Source of the DNA: Paulinella micropora
Lineage: Eukaryota; Cercozoa; Imbricatea; Euglyphida; Paulinellidae
Assembly: GCA_019918135.1 (NCBI GenBank)
Contig: WBZZ01003305.1
Span: 45,001 to 97,500 of the forward strand
Reading direction: 5' to 3'
Length of the DNA stretch: 52,500 nucleotides
Shown: piece by piece, positions 29,994-42,197 of the stretch
How the letters are laid out: the number at the start of each line of letters is the position of its first letter
How positions within the stretch are numbered: the first letter of the stretch is position 1
Made by a program: the position numbers and the translations under genes
Notes under the pieces: generated by a model
Told to the model about the DNA's origin: nothing
Databases searched by the model: none
What the model saw: only the letters and a program-made list of their open reading frames with translations

Positions 29994-31876
29994 CTAAGTC
30001 ATGGCACAGAACACGTCCAATAACGTGTCTGCTTGATCCTTGGGCAAATACTTAGTCAAAACATCCCCTAACTGACCTTTAGTACCAACCTTCCTAAACT
30101 TAGCTATGCCTTCCTGATCTAGCTCGTGCAGGTAGTGTTCTTCCAAAGGCAAGTGTTTCGTGCGTGATCCGGCTAACCCGCGTTGCGCGGCTAGTATGGT
30201 TTGGGCGTTATCCTCATGAACGTCGAAAGGTTTGGGCTCCGGAATGCCTAATTCACTTCGCATGTTGCGAATGGCCATGGCTTCCCTTAGTGCCTCATTG
30301 GCTGCAAAAATTTCGGCGTCGTTCGACGAAAGGGCAACTTTCGACTGCCGTTTGGACAGCCAACCCACGGGATCCCCTCCTACTAAGACAACATATCCAG
30401 TACGAGATTTACCCGTCTTTAAACAAACCCTGTGAGCCGCATCGGGCCAAATTGTCATTGGTCCTATCGGTCCTGCCTTCCCTACCGCACTAAGATCCTT
30501 CTTGCTGAACCTAAGTACTCTATCGTTCTTCAGATATCGGATTATCTTCCCTAGCTTGGAATAAGTCTTCCCCACATCTACTGTCTGCAATACGCTTGCA
30601 GAATTGAGTGCTTCCTCTATATCCGGCCTAGTCATCTTGGCCAAAAAGAGTAAACTCCCGACTATCTGTGGAATTGAAAACTGTTTAAGTCTTGCTTGCT
30701 CGTCCATTGGCATTGGGTCAGTTTTTGATCCGGGTGTTGCGCTGGGCTTGCAGTGTTCACACCCGTAAAATTTCACAACTTTCCGAGCGTAACTTTGTTG
30801 ACTTAGAATAATTTCCGATTTCGTCTGGATAATTTCCATGCCCTTGAATTCTTTTGCTAAACCGAGTCTTTTGATGGGAAAATGCGTTTCAAGTTTCTCG
30901 CAAAATCGATCATAGGCCTGCCTGTTAGGAGCCATGAAAATGAGATCGTCTACGTGGAAGACGCCTACTATTCCATCACCTATGCTCACTCCTCTCTCCA
31001 TAAACATGCATGGGTCTGATTGGAGTGTTACAAAGCCTAACTGTTTTAGAAGCCCGGAAAATATATCATACCAACGCTTCCCTGCCTGGGGCGCGCCGTA
31101 TAATGCTTTGACAACCTTCCATATTTTTCCTACTCTCCCTTTCAAGGATGCACCATGAGGTGGGCGAGCGTATATGGCGTCTATCATATGGCGTTAAGAT
31201 ATGCGTTTTTGAAGTCTACCCCGTAAAGTCTCCTACCATAGCTAACTGTCAACTTGCACAAAAGCAAAACTGATCTGTGGTTGGCACATGGCACATAGAG
31301 CTGTTCAGGATTATAACTAATACCCGGTTGCAATTGATCTCCCCTCAAGGACAAACGTGACTTGACGAACCTTAGTCCATCCTGGTCCGTTTTGACCTTA
31401 TGCACCCAAGTTAACCCAACTATCTTAACTCCGGCTTTCCTAGCCTCGCTTTCATCTACCCATTGGTAGGTCTTGAACTCCGCTATAGAACGTAACTCTC
31501 TATCTATCCCTGCCTGTAGATCTTTGAGCGTCATACCCTCTATTGCTAAGTCTGGCGGTAAGTGTATGTAACACACCCACTCACTCGCTTCGTCATGTGA
31601 GATACAATCATCCATGTCAAACATAGTGGTAACATGATGTGTAGATGTGCGGGATGGATCTACTTGCTTTCTCACTCTTTTCCCGCTGACTATGTTCGCT
31701 GCTGATATTTTGTCACTCTGTTCCCATGTAACTCCCTTAGTTGGGGCCTTATGTTCTATATACTGTCTTGTGGGGTCATGTTGCGCGCTTGGGCTGTTCA
31801 TATCTACAGGCAAGGGCCCTATACTAATGCGCTCATCTATTTGCCCCCCCTGGACTGCATCAACCCTCTGCCTCAC
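29994..31876 (-). pseudogene. copia reverse transcriptase and RNase H
   Basis: 31184-31876: linker and RT N-terminus to YGVDFKNAYLNA (motif A). 29994-31187: RT continues one frame away (ALYGAPQAGKRWY, FHVDDLIF catalytic motif) and runs into RNase H with WPDAAHRVC, SSNDAEIFA and HEDNAQTI, which hold the catalytic residues, ending at DVLTKYLPKDQ. The single frame change lies near 31187. Apart from it the RT-RNase H is intact. Confidence 0.85.
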
Positions 31877-33826
31877 TGTCTATGTGCGGTGTAGTGGTGG
31901 GACTGTGTGGGAATGGTGCAACTGGACTATCAGTGGAACTGGGCTCGAAATCAGCTACCTGGCTAGTTCCTATGGCTATCCCGGTGTCTGAGAACCCCTG
32001 TGTGTTGCTGTGGTCTAGTTCATCGTCAAATTCTGGCTGTGTGTCTATCTCCCCCTCAGTTGCATCTTCCCATACTACCTGAGGCTCAATCGACTCACCT
32101 ACCCTACTGAGATCGAAACGAACGTTTCTAACTCCCGATAATACCTTCTGTCCGTCCCAAACTCTGTACAAATTGCGATGCATATCGTATCCTACTAACT
32201 TTACTAACTTACCGGGCATGGATCCTTTACCATTTACCTTTCCTACGTGCATCACTCCCATGCACCCAATTGGACGTAATTGGTGCAATGGTGGTGCTCA
32301 TTTGAACAGTAATTGGTAAGGTGACGTGTCCTTATGCTGTCCTTTAGTTATAGGTAAAATATTATAAAGCACAGTGGCTGTATGCTCCATTTCTGCCCAA
32401 AAGTTGGGCGGAAATCGAGCATGCTGCCTAAGTGTGCGTGCAGGCCCCCCTGTCACCCCGTTTATTCTCTCAGCTCTCGCATTGCCATCTTTATCTGCAC
32501 TGGCTGCATCTTTCCATATAATATCGCTATACTTCTCACTGATCTCTCTTGGGGCCGTGAATTCCTGATCGCAAACTACAACTTTAACTTTATTTTCTGT
32601 CTGTCTCTCCATGAACGCTAATGCTTTATGTATGCAAGATATAAATTCATTTTTATGTTTTAAGTAGAATCAAGAGCATATCCCGAGAAATCGTCCATAA
32701 CCGTGAATTTATACCTTCTCCTTTCCCGTGACATGACTCTCCACGGGCCTTGCGTATCACAATGTAACATCTCTCCCACTCTCTCTGCTCTAGGCAAATG
32801 ATTGGAAGCTAAACGAGGCAACACGCTAGCTTTGGCAATCATGCATGGCTCACACATTCTGCACTCTTTTCTCGGACTCTCTACACTACCATCTCTACCA
32901 ATTAGCTTAATGACTACAGCGTCTGCAAATGCTTTAGTCCTCTCCCAGCTACATGACCCGCCATAGCATGCACTATACTAACAGGCAGCACTCTCACTCT
33001 CTTGACAGTAGAAGGATACTTGACAAACAAAACAGCATTCTTTATTATTAGTTTAGATGATTTAATACTCACTTTACTCTCTCTTGCTGTTGCTATTGTC
33101 CCTTTATTGTCTGAGGGTGTGGGTTTTTTACTTGGGTTCTCCCACCCTGCTGCCCCGCCTCCCTCTATCTCTCAGGCACACCCTTAGGTGTGAAACGACA
33201 GTTAGGATCTAGCTTACTATCCTTATGGCTGTCCCATTTGTACAGCAAGGCTTGCGTTAGCCTCCCCCTGACTAGTATGTTCTTTTCCTTCACAGGCAGT
33301 GCTCCCTTCAAGATGAACATCTGTCCATTTTGATGGAGTACTGCTCTGTGATGGAAATGATCCATCGGGCCAGTGGGTGCCACGTTGATTGGCATGAGTG
33401 GATCGAAGGCACTCTTGCAAATCTTATGCATTCGCCCCTCTCCATGTACTCTAATAATAGACTATCTACACACATCAACCCTGCCTCACCTATGACTTTC
33501 GTTCCATTCCCTGTACTGAATGTTACCTTACCGATCTTCTTCAGTTCTTTCATCATCGTCTCATCGTGACAGACAAATTGAGTCGCACCACTATCCTGGT
33601 ACACGTGTTTGCTCTTAGCTATCCTACTATGTACCATGACTGTGGTGGAGTCTTGTTTCTTTTTCGATTTGTTTTTCTTGTCTTTCTTTTTCTTCTTCAA
33701 CTTCTTCTTCTTTCTTTTCTTCTTCGTCTGTTTTTCTTCCTCAGACTCAGAGGACTTAGAGGGCTCCGATGACATAAGCTCAGGGACGTCATCAGAGTCA
33801 TCTGGGTCATAGTCCCTGTCAGGCAT
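31860..33826 (-). pseudogene. copia protease and integrase fragments
   Basis: 33308-33826: a Lys-rich segment, then YQDSGATQFVCH, the retropepsin active site. 33165-33431: continuation in another frame. 32660-32857: MCEPCMIAKA, the second half of the integrase HHCC zinc site, and HCDTQGPW (first catalytic Asp). 32298-32612: VVCDQEF (second Asp) and ARAERINGV (Glu). 31860-32288: the integrase C-terminal domain (GYDMHRNLYRVWDG). A TGA at 32298 separates the last two in the same frame. Confidence 0.8.
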
Positions 33827-33832
33827 ACCTGT

Positions 33833-34756
33833 CTAAATCTGTCCTTTCAGCTCTTCCTGCAAGTTAGTTATAACTGCTCTCACCTGTCTGTCTAACTGAT
33901 TAATCCTCTCCCTAGACGTACCTGTGATTAGTTCCTGAGGAACTGTCACCTCAATTGCAACAAACTTACCTGTAGGGTCTAGTCTCACCTCTATCCCTTC
34001 TTCAGTCGGTGTGTTGGGTATGTTGGGTGTGTTTGGAGTGGAGTGTTTGTTGTCATGTTCGGTGGAGTATGGAATGCTAGGACTATTTCTTGTGTTGTGA
34101 GTCACAGTGACTAGCTCTATGGCTCTCATCACACCAGTCAGATATTCGTCTATCTTTCCTCCTACCTCAATCACTCTCCTCTCATCCCATACTCCCCCTG
34201 ATCTTTTCAGCTCTCTAGCTATCTCACCTACTGTCTGCATGTCAATGCTTGAGACAAGTCTGTAAGGTAAAATGACAGATGGGGGAATGATAGTGGAAGT
34301 GGAGGATGGGGTACTTACCTGTTCCTCTTCCTCAGGGACGCTGAGGGCGGACCTGTTGCGCGGAGACGCAGCATCGAATCCAGCAGCGAGGTCAGTCTGG
34401 GAAGTTCCCGGGGCGCCGCGACCGGTCTGTTGGTCGTCACCCACAAATCTCCATGTCAGTGTGTTAAGTGTAGCTGAGGAGGTAGGATTAGCAACCCAAG
34501 GTGGGGGTTGATAATTCCAGTCCTCTCCCTCAGCTACACAGCGTAAATTACCGAACATATCGAGAAATTCTTTCGCTATTTCCCGTAATTTTTTCTCGTT
34601 TGGGTAATTCACCACTGCTGGTGGTCTGTTTGTTGCTGGCTGTTCTAAGTCAATGAACGGAAAATAGGCGCTTTGTTTTGCGTGATATCCGCAGTAGTCA
34701 TCGTAATGCAGCCTATCTTCCATTCTTTGAGGCGACCCGAAAAGATGAGCCCCCAA
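33833..34756 (-). pseudogene. gag-like block upstream of protease
   Basis: 307 codons with no ATG at the start (TTG), containing EKKLREIAKEFLDMF, a Ser/Thr-rich middle, and a coiled-coil-like end (RERINQLDRQVRAVITNL). It ends in TAG at 33833, and the protease continues in the same frame directly after it. Either readthrough or a nonsense mutation joins the two. No known domain. Confidence 0.6.
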
Positions 34757-35110
34757 ACGAACTTTGCAAGGTTTTCCCCGAGAAGTTTTCCCGCAACATT
34801 GCTTCGTACTTGAAATTCTCTCAGCCTGATTATCCTTGCTTGTCGTTTTGGTTGTTATTGTTGTTTAGGATCTCGTTGTGTGGCTTTCTTCTCTTTTTCT
34901 TTCTTTGTTGGTGCGTTGTTTGGACGTGGAGTATTGTTCAGTGATGGTGTAGCTACACCTATCTCCCTACCTACCAATGTTTTGGTCACACTCCTGTCTT
35001 GGTTTGATGTTTGTTTTGTTTGTTCTTGTTTTCTCTCTGTGGGGGTGGAGGCATGAGCAAAGAAGGCACCACAGCAATAGGTGTAGGCAACGAAGGCAAT
35101 GAAATTGTTC
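34757..35110. other. Gap inside the copia element, no coding sequence seen
   Basis: Stops in all minus frames. T- and G-rich on plus. It may be a deleted or diverged stretch of gag or the leader of a separate copy. Confidence 0.4.
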
Positions 35111-36664
35111 TTATCGCGTTTGCCCTCCTACTCCTCGTACTGGCGTTCGTGATTTTGTTTCGTTGTTGTGTGTTGATGTCGTGGGGGCAGGCAGTAGTAT
35201 GATAGGAGGTGGAGCAGGTGCATCACCATCATCATCACTCTCATCAACTAGCTCACCACCACCACCATGCAAAACAAACACAGTTCCCTCAAACAAATCA
35301 ACGTCTTCCTTTTCCCCTTGCTCTTCCTCACCTACTCCCTCTAGATCATCAACTTGATCTATGGCTACGTCCTCTAGCACAGTAACTCTCTCTTCCACCG
35401 GAATATCTCTCCCGTTATCCTCGCCCTGTGCTAACACCATTGTCTTGGCACGAGGACATTGAGCACGATTGTGCTTTTAGCCCTTGCAACGCGTGCAAGG
35501 CAATTTTGGGCACGTCGCGCGCCAATAATCCTTTGCCCCACACTTGTAGCAACCACCCTTCTCTTCCTCACCCTCGCTCTCCTTAGCAACAAAAGTACCT
35601 TGTGCTGGTCTGCGAACGAGTGTGGATGTGTTGGGTTTGTGTGTCATCTGCCTAGTTTGGTTTCCACGAGATTCCGGACCAGAATTCAAACGAAAATTTT
35701 GCCAGACTTGGCGGATGACTCTCTCGACCTCACGGTGGTTCAGACGGTCCTCGCGACCGAGTTGGTTTTCCATAGTATCCAACCCCGCAAAAACGGTGTG
35801 TTTCTTAAACTTCATCAAGAGGAAAGATGAGAAGAATTCGTCCGGAATTTTACCTCCGTAATCCCGTTGAATGCACTCTTCAAGATACCTATTTCTATCC
35901 AACCACAACTCAATGTCCCCTCTTGGGTAGGATTAAACGAAAACAAGCATACGCTTTATCATTCCTGCTGCGTTGGCACCCCCATACCGGCGCTTGACAA
36001 GCACCATCATGCGTATATGGTTGCCATCGGAGACAGTCATGCATAAAGCTATGAGTGTTGGATGCTTGAAGGCAACAGAAACGTAAAGGCTTAGCTTACG
36101 CATGGCCTTCGCGTGTTCTTTGCGTTCTTTTAACTTACGTCTTCTCGCTCTTCTTTCTTTCTTTGACCTACTTCGTTCTTTCGGTCGTATTCGTGCATCT
36201 TGGCTCTCTTTTGCTTTAGAGGCCTCAGCGTCTGTTGTCTTCTTACCCACTTCGGGGGATGGTGTCTTAGTCTTAGATTCTGTACCTGATGCTGAGTCAC
36301 TATCGCTAGTGTCTGACTCTGTACTGTACTGTTCATCTACTCTGAACGCTGACTCATCCCATGGGTACCTTTCTTCAGCTTTCTCTGGATGCTTTGCTAT
36401 GAAACTGACTATGTCTCCTAGCTGTGAACTCTCAGAGGTTGCTACCATCTTAAACGTGAATTCCCAAGTTTGAAACCGGTCCTCAAAGACCTGTTCAAGC
36501 TCAGGAATGCTGTTTATATGGTTTTTCTTGCCCGTCTTCTCGCGTGCAAGGCTCATTAACCGACAGCAGTTCTTCCGAGCCGGAAGACTTACTAGACTAC
36601 GGGCAATGGTACTCGCTGGATTAAAAGGTGTTTTGCGCAAAGGGTGGACAATGCCGTGAAGCAA
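35111..36664 (-). pseudogene. copia gag with two zinc knuckles, interrupted by stops
   Basis: One frame runs from 36664 to 35111 with TAA codons at 35933 and 35477 and an end at 35111. The N-terminal part has an acidic Ser-rich segment and a very basic Arg/Lys stretch. The first knuckle is CYKCGAKDYWRATC, C-x2-C-x4-Y-x4-C, with Tyr in place of the zinc-binding His. The second, CTRC-KG-stop-K-H-NRAQ-C, is C-x2-C-x4-H-x4-C but holds the TAA at 35477. An acidic linker follows. All three pieces being in one frame suggests point mutations rather than indels. Confidence 0.7.
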
Positions 36665-36896
36665 TTATTCTGTTATTTATTCCAAGTGTTCTCAGTTCAC
36701 TTTTGCAGTTTGGTTACCTTTTAATACTGAGTACAAACAGTGCTGCTTGAGCACAAGAACTACGATCCCTATCCGTTCGATATAATGCTATCCGTTCTAC
36801 AATTGGTTGGTCTACATAGGTCCCGACGGAGACCAACTCTATTCTAGATAAATCAAAAAGGTCTAGAAAGGATGAATTGTAGATTGTGCAACTTAC
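36665..36896. other. Junction between divergent copia elements
   Basis: 232 bp with no gene. It could hold the promoter or LTR remnant of the minus-strand element, but no terminal repeat was recognised. Confidence 0.35.
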
Positions 36897-38123
36897 ATGC
36901 ACATCCTTCCTGTACTAGTAAAGAAATATGGTATTATATTGGCAAAGGGCAAGGAGGGCCGGCAGAGAATAGGTTTACGTGAATTTGCCACAAAGGACAA
37001 ATCCAGTAACGGAAATTCTCGGTTACGGTATATCTCCGACGGAAAACGCGTAGTGTTGCTTGGATACGATGTGTTTAAGGAACTATACAGAGTTTGGGAT
37101 GGTCGTAAGATCATTACTAACGTGCGTAATGTACGCTTTGACCCCAACGCAGTTGGTAAGGAGGCTCACCCACCCAGAAAAGTCAGATGGGACGACAAGG
37201 AATCTGAGGGGGAGAGTAGTGACACCGGACAGCTAGAACAGCCAATAGACGAACCCGAAATTAAGGTTGAGGGGGGGTTAGACAAACATGAGGAGCTACA
37301 GGAAGACAAGGGCATTCACGGTCCAGATTCCGGTCTTCCATCAGAGTCAAAGGTAGAACTAGCTGACAACAAGGATGATGGGCTAACACCCGTCACATCG
37401 TTAGAGGCGCAAAGCCCCGCAGCAGACCACCCTAGTAGGAGGTACGTAGAGGGAGACGCGCCCAATAAGGGCCTCACTTGGGAGCAAAGTGACAAAATCA
37501 CATCAGCTAACATAGTGAGAGGGAAACGAGAAGCAAAGGTTAGGACACCAGTTACACAACCACCTCCAGAAAAGAAGGCAGCAGTTAAAGCAGCTACATT
37601 GACAAGAGAGAGAGTTAGTGTGCCGGGAGTAGCTTTCGGAGAAGAATGCGCCGATGAAGAATATGGAGACAATTGGCAGTCAGTAAAACGAGAAGGAAAA
37701 GTCTTAGAACCATGCGAGAAGGGAGATAGACTTAAAGTCCGCAAGATGCCTAAGCCCAGCCACTTCGTAGTATTTGGCGACGGTCAAGTAGAAAAGATGT
37801 TAGACAGCGAGATTAGAAAGTATCGGATAGATAGAATAAGACCAGTCTAAGAACTAGAGCACCCCGAAATGTCCGCAGAAAGTTTAGTAGAAGATCACAC
37901 CACTGCGCTACTGTACCTGACATTGAAGGTACCAAAGGCAATCGTAGATGAGGGCTTAACTGCAAAAGAGTTGAAAGCAGGAATGGATAAAGAGATTGAA
38001 GCTCTGAAGTCTTTTAACACTTACACGTGGGTAAGCCCCAAGGAAGCGAAAGAGAAAGGAGTAAAAGTAGTGAGACTCACGTGGGTACATAAAGTCAAAC
38101 TAGACGTCTCAGAAAGGACGTAA
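36897..38123 (+). pseudogene. copia integrase C-terminus and linker
   Basis: One frame with a single TAA at 37848-37850. It contains ELYRVWDGRKIITNVRNVRFD (integrase C-terminal motif), an acidic linker, LTWEQSDKITSANIVRGKR, and a KVRKMPKPSHFVVF segment. After the stop comes KELKAGMDKEIEALKSFNTY, the start of the RT region, ending in a frame change near 38120. Confidence 0.75.
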
Positions 38124-39493
38124 GTTCACTAAGTCAAGGTTAGCTTTGCGGGCAGATATGCTAGAGCCAGGAGTTAGCTATAACCCAGATCAATTGTTTG
38201 TACCTGCGCCGCGCATCGCTCATTACTCTTTTTGTCTAAGCTTGCAGCATGGCATGGACATAAGCTATACGGTATAGACTTCAAAAATGCTTATCTAAAT
38301 GCACGCATGCATGATCCTGTTTATGCTTATGCACCCGATGGGATAGACAGAGAGGAGCATGAAGGCATGATATGGAGAAGAGATGGAGCTTTGTATTGCG
38401 CGCCGCAAGCTGGTAGGAGATGGTACGAGATTTTAGCCCCTAAGTTAGAGAAATTAGGATTCAGGTTACTAGACTCAGATTTATGCATATTCGTAGAAAA
38501 GGATAAGCCGATAAGAATCAGATGCTATGATAGATATTTTCCATGTAGACGATCTTATTTTCTCAGCTCCTAACGAACGAGCGTACGACCGTTTCGCTAG
38601 TAAACTAGAAAGGTTTTATCCTCTTAAGCGTTTAGGAGTGGCTAAGGAGTTCAAAGGGATAGAAATAGTTCAGGAAGGAGGACGCATTTTATTGCATCAG
38701 AAGAAGTATCAGAAACAGATTTTAAAGGATGTAGGATATGCCGATGTCAGACCAGTAAGTACTCAAGTGCTGAACATGAGCCCGAGCCCATGGGAGAAAC
38801 AAGCGTCCTTAGGAAACATTCGATACCTAGTTTGGTATGGAAACTTTTGTTTCTAACTAAGATGACACGTCCAGATGCAGATCAAGCACTCAATGCAGCT
38901 AGTGTAATGCAAACAGTAAATCCAGGACTTGCTTATGCTTTATTGGGTAGGATCTTCAGGTATTTGAAAAGTTCGTATCGCGGTATTGCATTTCACGGGC
39001 CTAGATCATCTCGAGAAGGAAGGACTACCCGCGAATTACTCTGTGGCCTGATGCAGCACATAAGGTCTGTAAGAAAACCGGAAAGTCACGTACAGGATAT
39101 GTAGTGCTTTGGGGAGGAGACCCGGTAGCTTGGTTGTCAAAGCGACAGACTAGGATTGCACTTAGTTCTAATGACGCTGAAATTTTCGCAGCAGCAGAAT
39201 GTATACGGGAAGGATTGGCTATCCGACATTATATCATGGAAGAATTAGATATAGCACAGAAAGGACCGATAGAGCTTTATGAAGATAATGCACAGACTAT
39301 CTTAGCAGCAGAAAGGGGAATGTCAGGACCACGCACTAAACACTTACCCCTAGAACTTCATTTCATTGATTACCCACAGAGATACAATGAGCTTAAATTT
39401 GTAAAGGTAGGAACTAAGAAACAAATCGCAGACGTACTAACCAAACATGTTCCTAAGCATCAATTGAATATCTCGTTAGTAAGTTTATGGTAA
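38124..39493 (+). pseudogene. copia reverse transcriptase and RNase H
   Basis: Pieces in several frames: KSRLALRADMLEPGVSYNPD (about 38140-38200), YGIDFKNAYLNARMHDPVY (38232-38573), FHVDDLIFSAPN with the RT catalytic pair (38527-38856), TKMTRPDADQALNAASVMQT (38790-39104), and RNase H GGDPVAWLSKRQT, SSNDAEIFA, YEDNAQTI, ADVLTKHVPK (39104-39493). At least four frameshifts. Confidence 0.8.
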
Positions 39494-39559
39494 AACTTGA
39501 TCCATGATTTTACATCTCAAGTCTGCAAACTCACGTTAAATACGCAAATTTACGCAAAG

Positions 39560-39778
39560 TCAACTTATGTTGTTCTTTTGTGAGTTTTCTCTCTTTGAAG
39601 TGTGCAGGAAGTGTCTTGCGCAGGTAGTTGAGCGGCATCTTGCGGCGATGTTCCCGTCGAAGTAGAAGTCGAGCGCGAAAGCGAGGCGTGTGGACTCACC
39701 ACCATCGATCGTATATCGCGGCAAGAGCGGAGCATGGACATTAGCCGTCAGAGCGGTCTTCACGGCGAGTAGTTTCAT
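39560..39778 (-). CDS. Possible small protein of 72 residues
   Basis: Has a normal ATG and a GC-richer, more balanced composition than its surroundings (MKLLAVKTALTANVHAPLLP ... GGESTRLAFALDFYFDGN). The end is basic (SKRENSQKN). I do not recognise the family. It might be a gene fragment captured near the copia 3' end. Confidence 0.3.
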   Translation of the reverse strand: MKLLAVKTALTANVHAPLLPRYTIDGGESTRLAFALDFYFDGNIAARCRSTTCARHFLHTSKRENSQKNNIS

Positions 39779-40999
39779 TTTCGGCGGAATGGCATATTAA
39801 CTAATTATATGTGACTCGTTGAGTCAGGAATGTAATTCAGTAACGTACGAGTTTGATCAACTTGGAGGACCTATGCTGAAGCTTTAATCGACAAGGTCGA
39901 GATGTCAACTTGACAAAGAAGCGGCAACGTTGGACTGGACAAGGATGGCAATATCTCAGTTTTGTGCATCATTGCAGTACTAATTGGAATGGCGGCCATT
40001 ATCGCATTGCTATAGTTATTAATCGTAGATGTATTGATTGGTAATTTGAATATCGACATAGAACTAACGGGGAGCGTGTGGTAGGATAACTACGTTTACT
40101 ATTAGTGATTACTTTGTGACTGGTAAGTAATTTATTCGTATAGTCGAACGACCGTATAGTTCTAGTTAATAATGGTAACAGACGTAACGGTCTATATTGG
40201 CATTCAGAATTGGACAATAACAATTGTGTAATAATTACAGTCGTGCGGACTTTATTTCAGTTTCGCTATTACCTTTGAGTTTGTCAGTTCTGCTATCTAC
40301 TTGCGGATTGAAAGCGTCGATTGGCATCGTGGCTTCTAACGGAGTCCCTCAGCAAACCTGAGTGTATAGGTATTAGGTCCGTGAGTGACCGGGTAATTAC
40401 CTAATCAACGAGACCTAACGGTTGAGTTGAGTTGCACGCAAGCCGTTGTGTTACATCAACTGGAGCGGTAGGCAAACCAGTGTGTCCCACCAAGTCCTGG
40501 TTGGCCTGGGGTACAGGAACACATGGGATGGTGACCCTTTGGATGTTCAGTAAGCCACTATTATCCCTCCATGGGCAAGGTGGGATGGTGGCCGCACTTT
40601 TCGTGTCTCGGCTTGGCCCTGGGGTATGGAAGGAACCAGACCCAGAGCTTGTGTCGCCAGACAAGTCGGTAGTGTCAAGTGATGACGTATCAGCAGCTGT
40701 TGTGGAGGACTCCCACGTGCCTGCCATTGTCAAAGGCCCTGACAAGCAAATTATTTTTTTCGTAAGACGTTTGATTTTGTTCGTCTCGTTGGAGCTCGCA
40801 GCAAATTATTTTTGAGCAAGACGTTTACTGATGCATATGTCAGTCTTGTTGTGAGCAGCGTGTAGTTGGGTTTGCTTTGTGTTCGATTCCTTCGTCGTCT
40901 TATTATACTATTATTTTTTTTCAAGTCTGTATAAGCAAGGTGTGCAGTTATGTAAATAGAGATGAGAGGCAACTCACCCCCCCCCCCCCCCCCTTGGAT

Positions 41000-41345
41000 G
41001 GGGCAAGCTCACGCCTTGCTTGCCACTTGCCAGTTGTAGTTGAACTGGGACACCCTGTAGGCACAAACACGAGTTCGTGAGCTGAGGGATGGTCTGGCAA
41101 CGATACTTCTGAATCGGTCAGAAGTCAAGGCCCCTTTTCCCAGTGGGGAGGGCAAAAGGTTTTTATGAGCCTTGGGCTCGAGCCTCGAAATCGTTTGGAC
41201 CCCTTTTTTGGGTGTCCAGCCCCTTGTGGGGCTCCTTGTGACTCTTGGTCAGCAATGGAAGTTCTGTGTATGTGTGGGTGGGATTCGAACCGACCGAGTG
41301 CTTAGGAGATGGTGACTCCCTGAGGCTCTACTAGGCTAGTGAAAC
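41000..41345 (-). mobile_element. tRNA-like head, probable SINE of another family
   Basis: Minus strand: CACTAGCCTAGTAGAGCCT (A-box-like) and GGTCGGTTCGAATCCCACCC (a perfect B box) about 40 bases apart, as in a class II tRNA. The acceptor arms do not pair well, so it is not a functional tRNA. The rest down to about 41000 has no coding capacity and could be the SINE body. Confidence 0.45.
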
Positions 41346-41882
41346 GCTGCTTTAGAATCCACCTTCTGACCCTCCTTGACCTGTTTGTTGTAGGTGGGTG
41401 GGTTGCGTGATGAGTGTGTAGGTAGGAGAGTGGTTTGTTGTTGTAATTTTCGGACGAAATTGGAATCGTCAAAAACAAACAAACAAATCGTCTTTATGAC
41501 GTCACTCTTTCTCCCACTTGTGTGGCCTATATATCCACCAACTAGCCTCCCAACCCCCTGCAAAATGGCTGCAATGTAAAATTTAGATATGGTCTAGTTT
41601 GGAGGCTGAACAGACTTTGGTGCACAGCACTCGTTTTGACTCGTGTTTCTGTCACGTTTGGCTTGCTTTTGTGTCCCTGTTGCACTTGTAATGCGTGGGA
41701 ATAAGCAGGAAATGACAGGTGACAAGTGTGTCTTTGTTGTTTGAAAACGAATTTGGTTGTCTGTGTAGTCTGTAAGTATGATGGATAGGGAATGTGACGT
41801 GGTTTGTATGTTTATGAGGGTACGTTACGACTGGTTTCGTTTGTTCCCCCCCACACACAACCAATCAGTTACACCCTACTCC

Positions 41883-42096
41883 TGTGGACATCACCCCCGA
41901 ATTATCCGGTAAAAACGTATTTATAGATTTCGTCTGGCCGGACACGTCTGAAATGCCAATTTGATCCTGGTCTTTTGGCGCCTTTTTGTCTTTGCGTCAC
42001 TGAGATAATATGACAAGACATCATTCTACTTTTGAGGACTGTCTTTGGTTATATTACCGACTTACTCTTCCATGGAGCTATCGTTGGGATAGTATA
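41883..42096 (+). repeat. 5' LTR of the gypsy element
   Basis: Begins TGTGGACATCACCCCCGAAT and matches 51356-51599 through TTATATTACCGACTTACTCT to GGGATAGTAT. It contains a TATTTATAG TATA-like site. A TGGAGTCCATAGC sequence at 42099, just inside, fits a primer-binding site (TGG for tRNA CCA), though the tRNA is not identified. Confidence 0.75.
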
Positions 42097-42129
42097 TTTG
42101 GAGTCCATAGCTGAAGGCTGATTTCTTTT

Positions 42130-42197
42130 CTGATCTGTCGCACAGAAATCAGACAACCACAAATTTATTTTTCGCTGATCTGTCGCACAGACATCAG
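42130..42197 (+). other. Two copies of a hairpin in the gypsy leader
   Basis: CTGATCTGTCGCACAGAAATC at 42130 and the same with ACATCAG at 42175. Each can fold (CTGAT/ATCAG and CTGT/ACAG around CGC). Repeated hairpins in a retroelement leader may serve dimerisation or packaging; that role is inferred. Confidence 0.55.

Larger units (their letters stand above)
29994..36664 (-). mobile_element. Decayed Ty1/copia element, minus strand
   Basis: Order 5' to 3' on the minus strand: gag with zinc knuckles (36664-35111), a second gag-like block (34756-33833), protease (33826), integrase, reverse transcriptase, RNase H (to 29994). Broken by several in-frame stops and frameshifts. It is related to the plus-strand fragment at 36897-39493: both share LYRVWDG.K ... 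VRNVRFD and TWEQSDKI..ANIV.GKR. Confidence 0.85.
36897..39493 (+). mobile_element. 5'-truncated Ty1/copia element, plus strand
   Basis: Starts within the integrase C-terminal region and runs through RT to the end of RNase H. Same family as the element at 29994-36664 but clearly diverged, in opposite orientation. No gag, protease or integrase core and no LTR found. Confidence 0.8.
39494..41882. other. Region without a recognised gene
   Basis: Contains a 72-codon ATG frame at 39560-39778 (minus), a 127-codon frame at 40432-40815 (plus), a C run at 40978-40993 and a tRNA-like head at about 41278-41345. The first 60 bases after 39493 may be the 3' UTR of the copia element. Otherwise nothing recognised. 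Confidence 0.5.
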
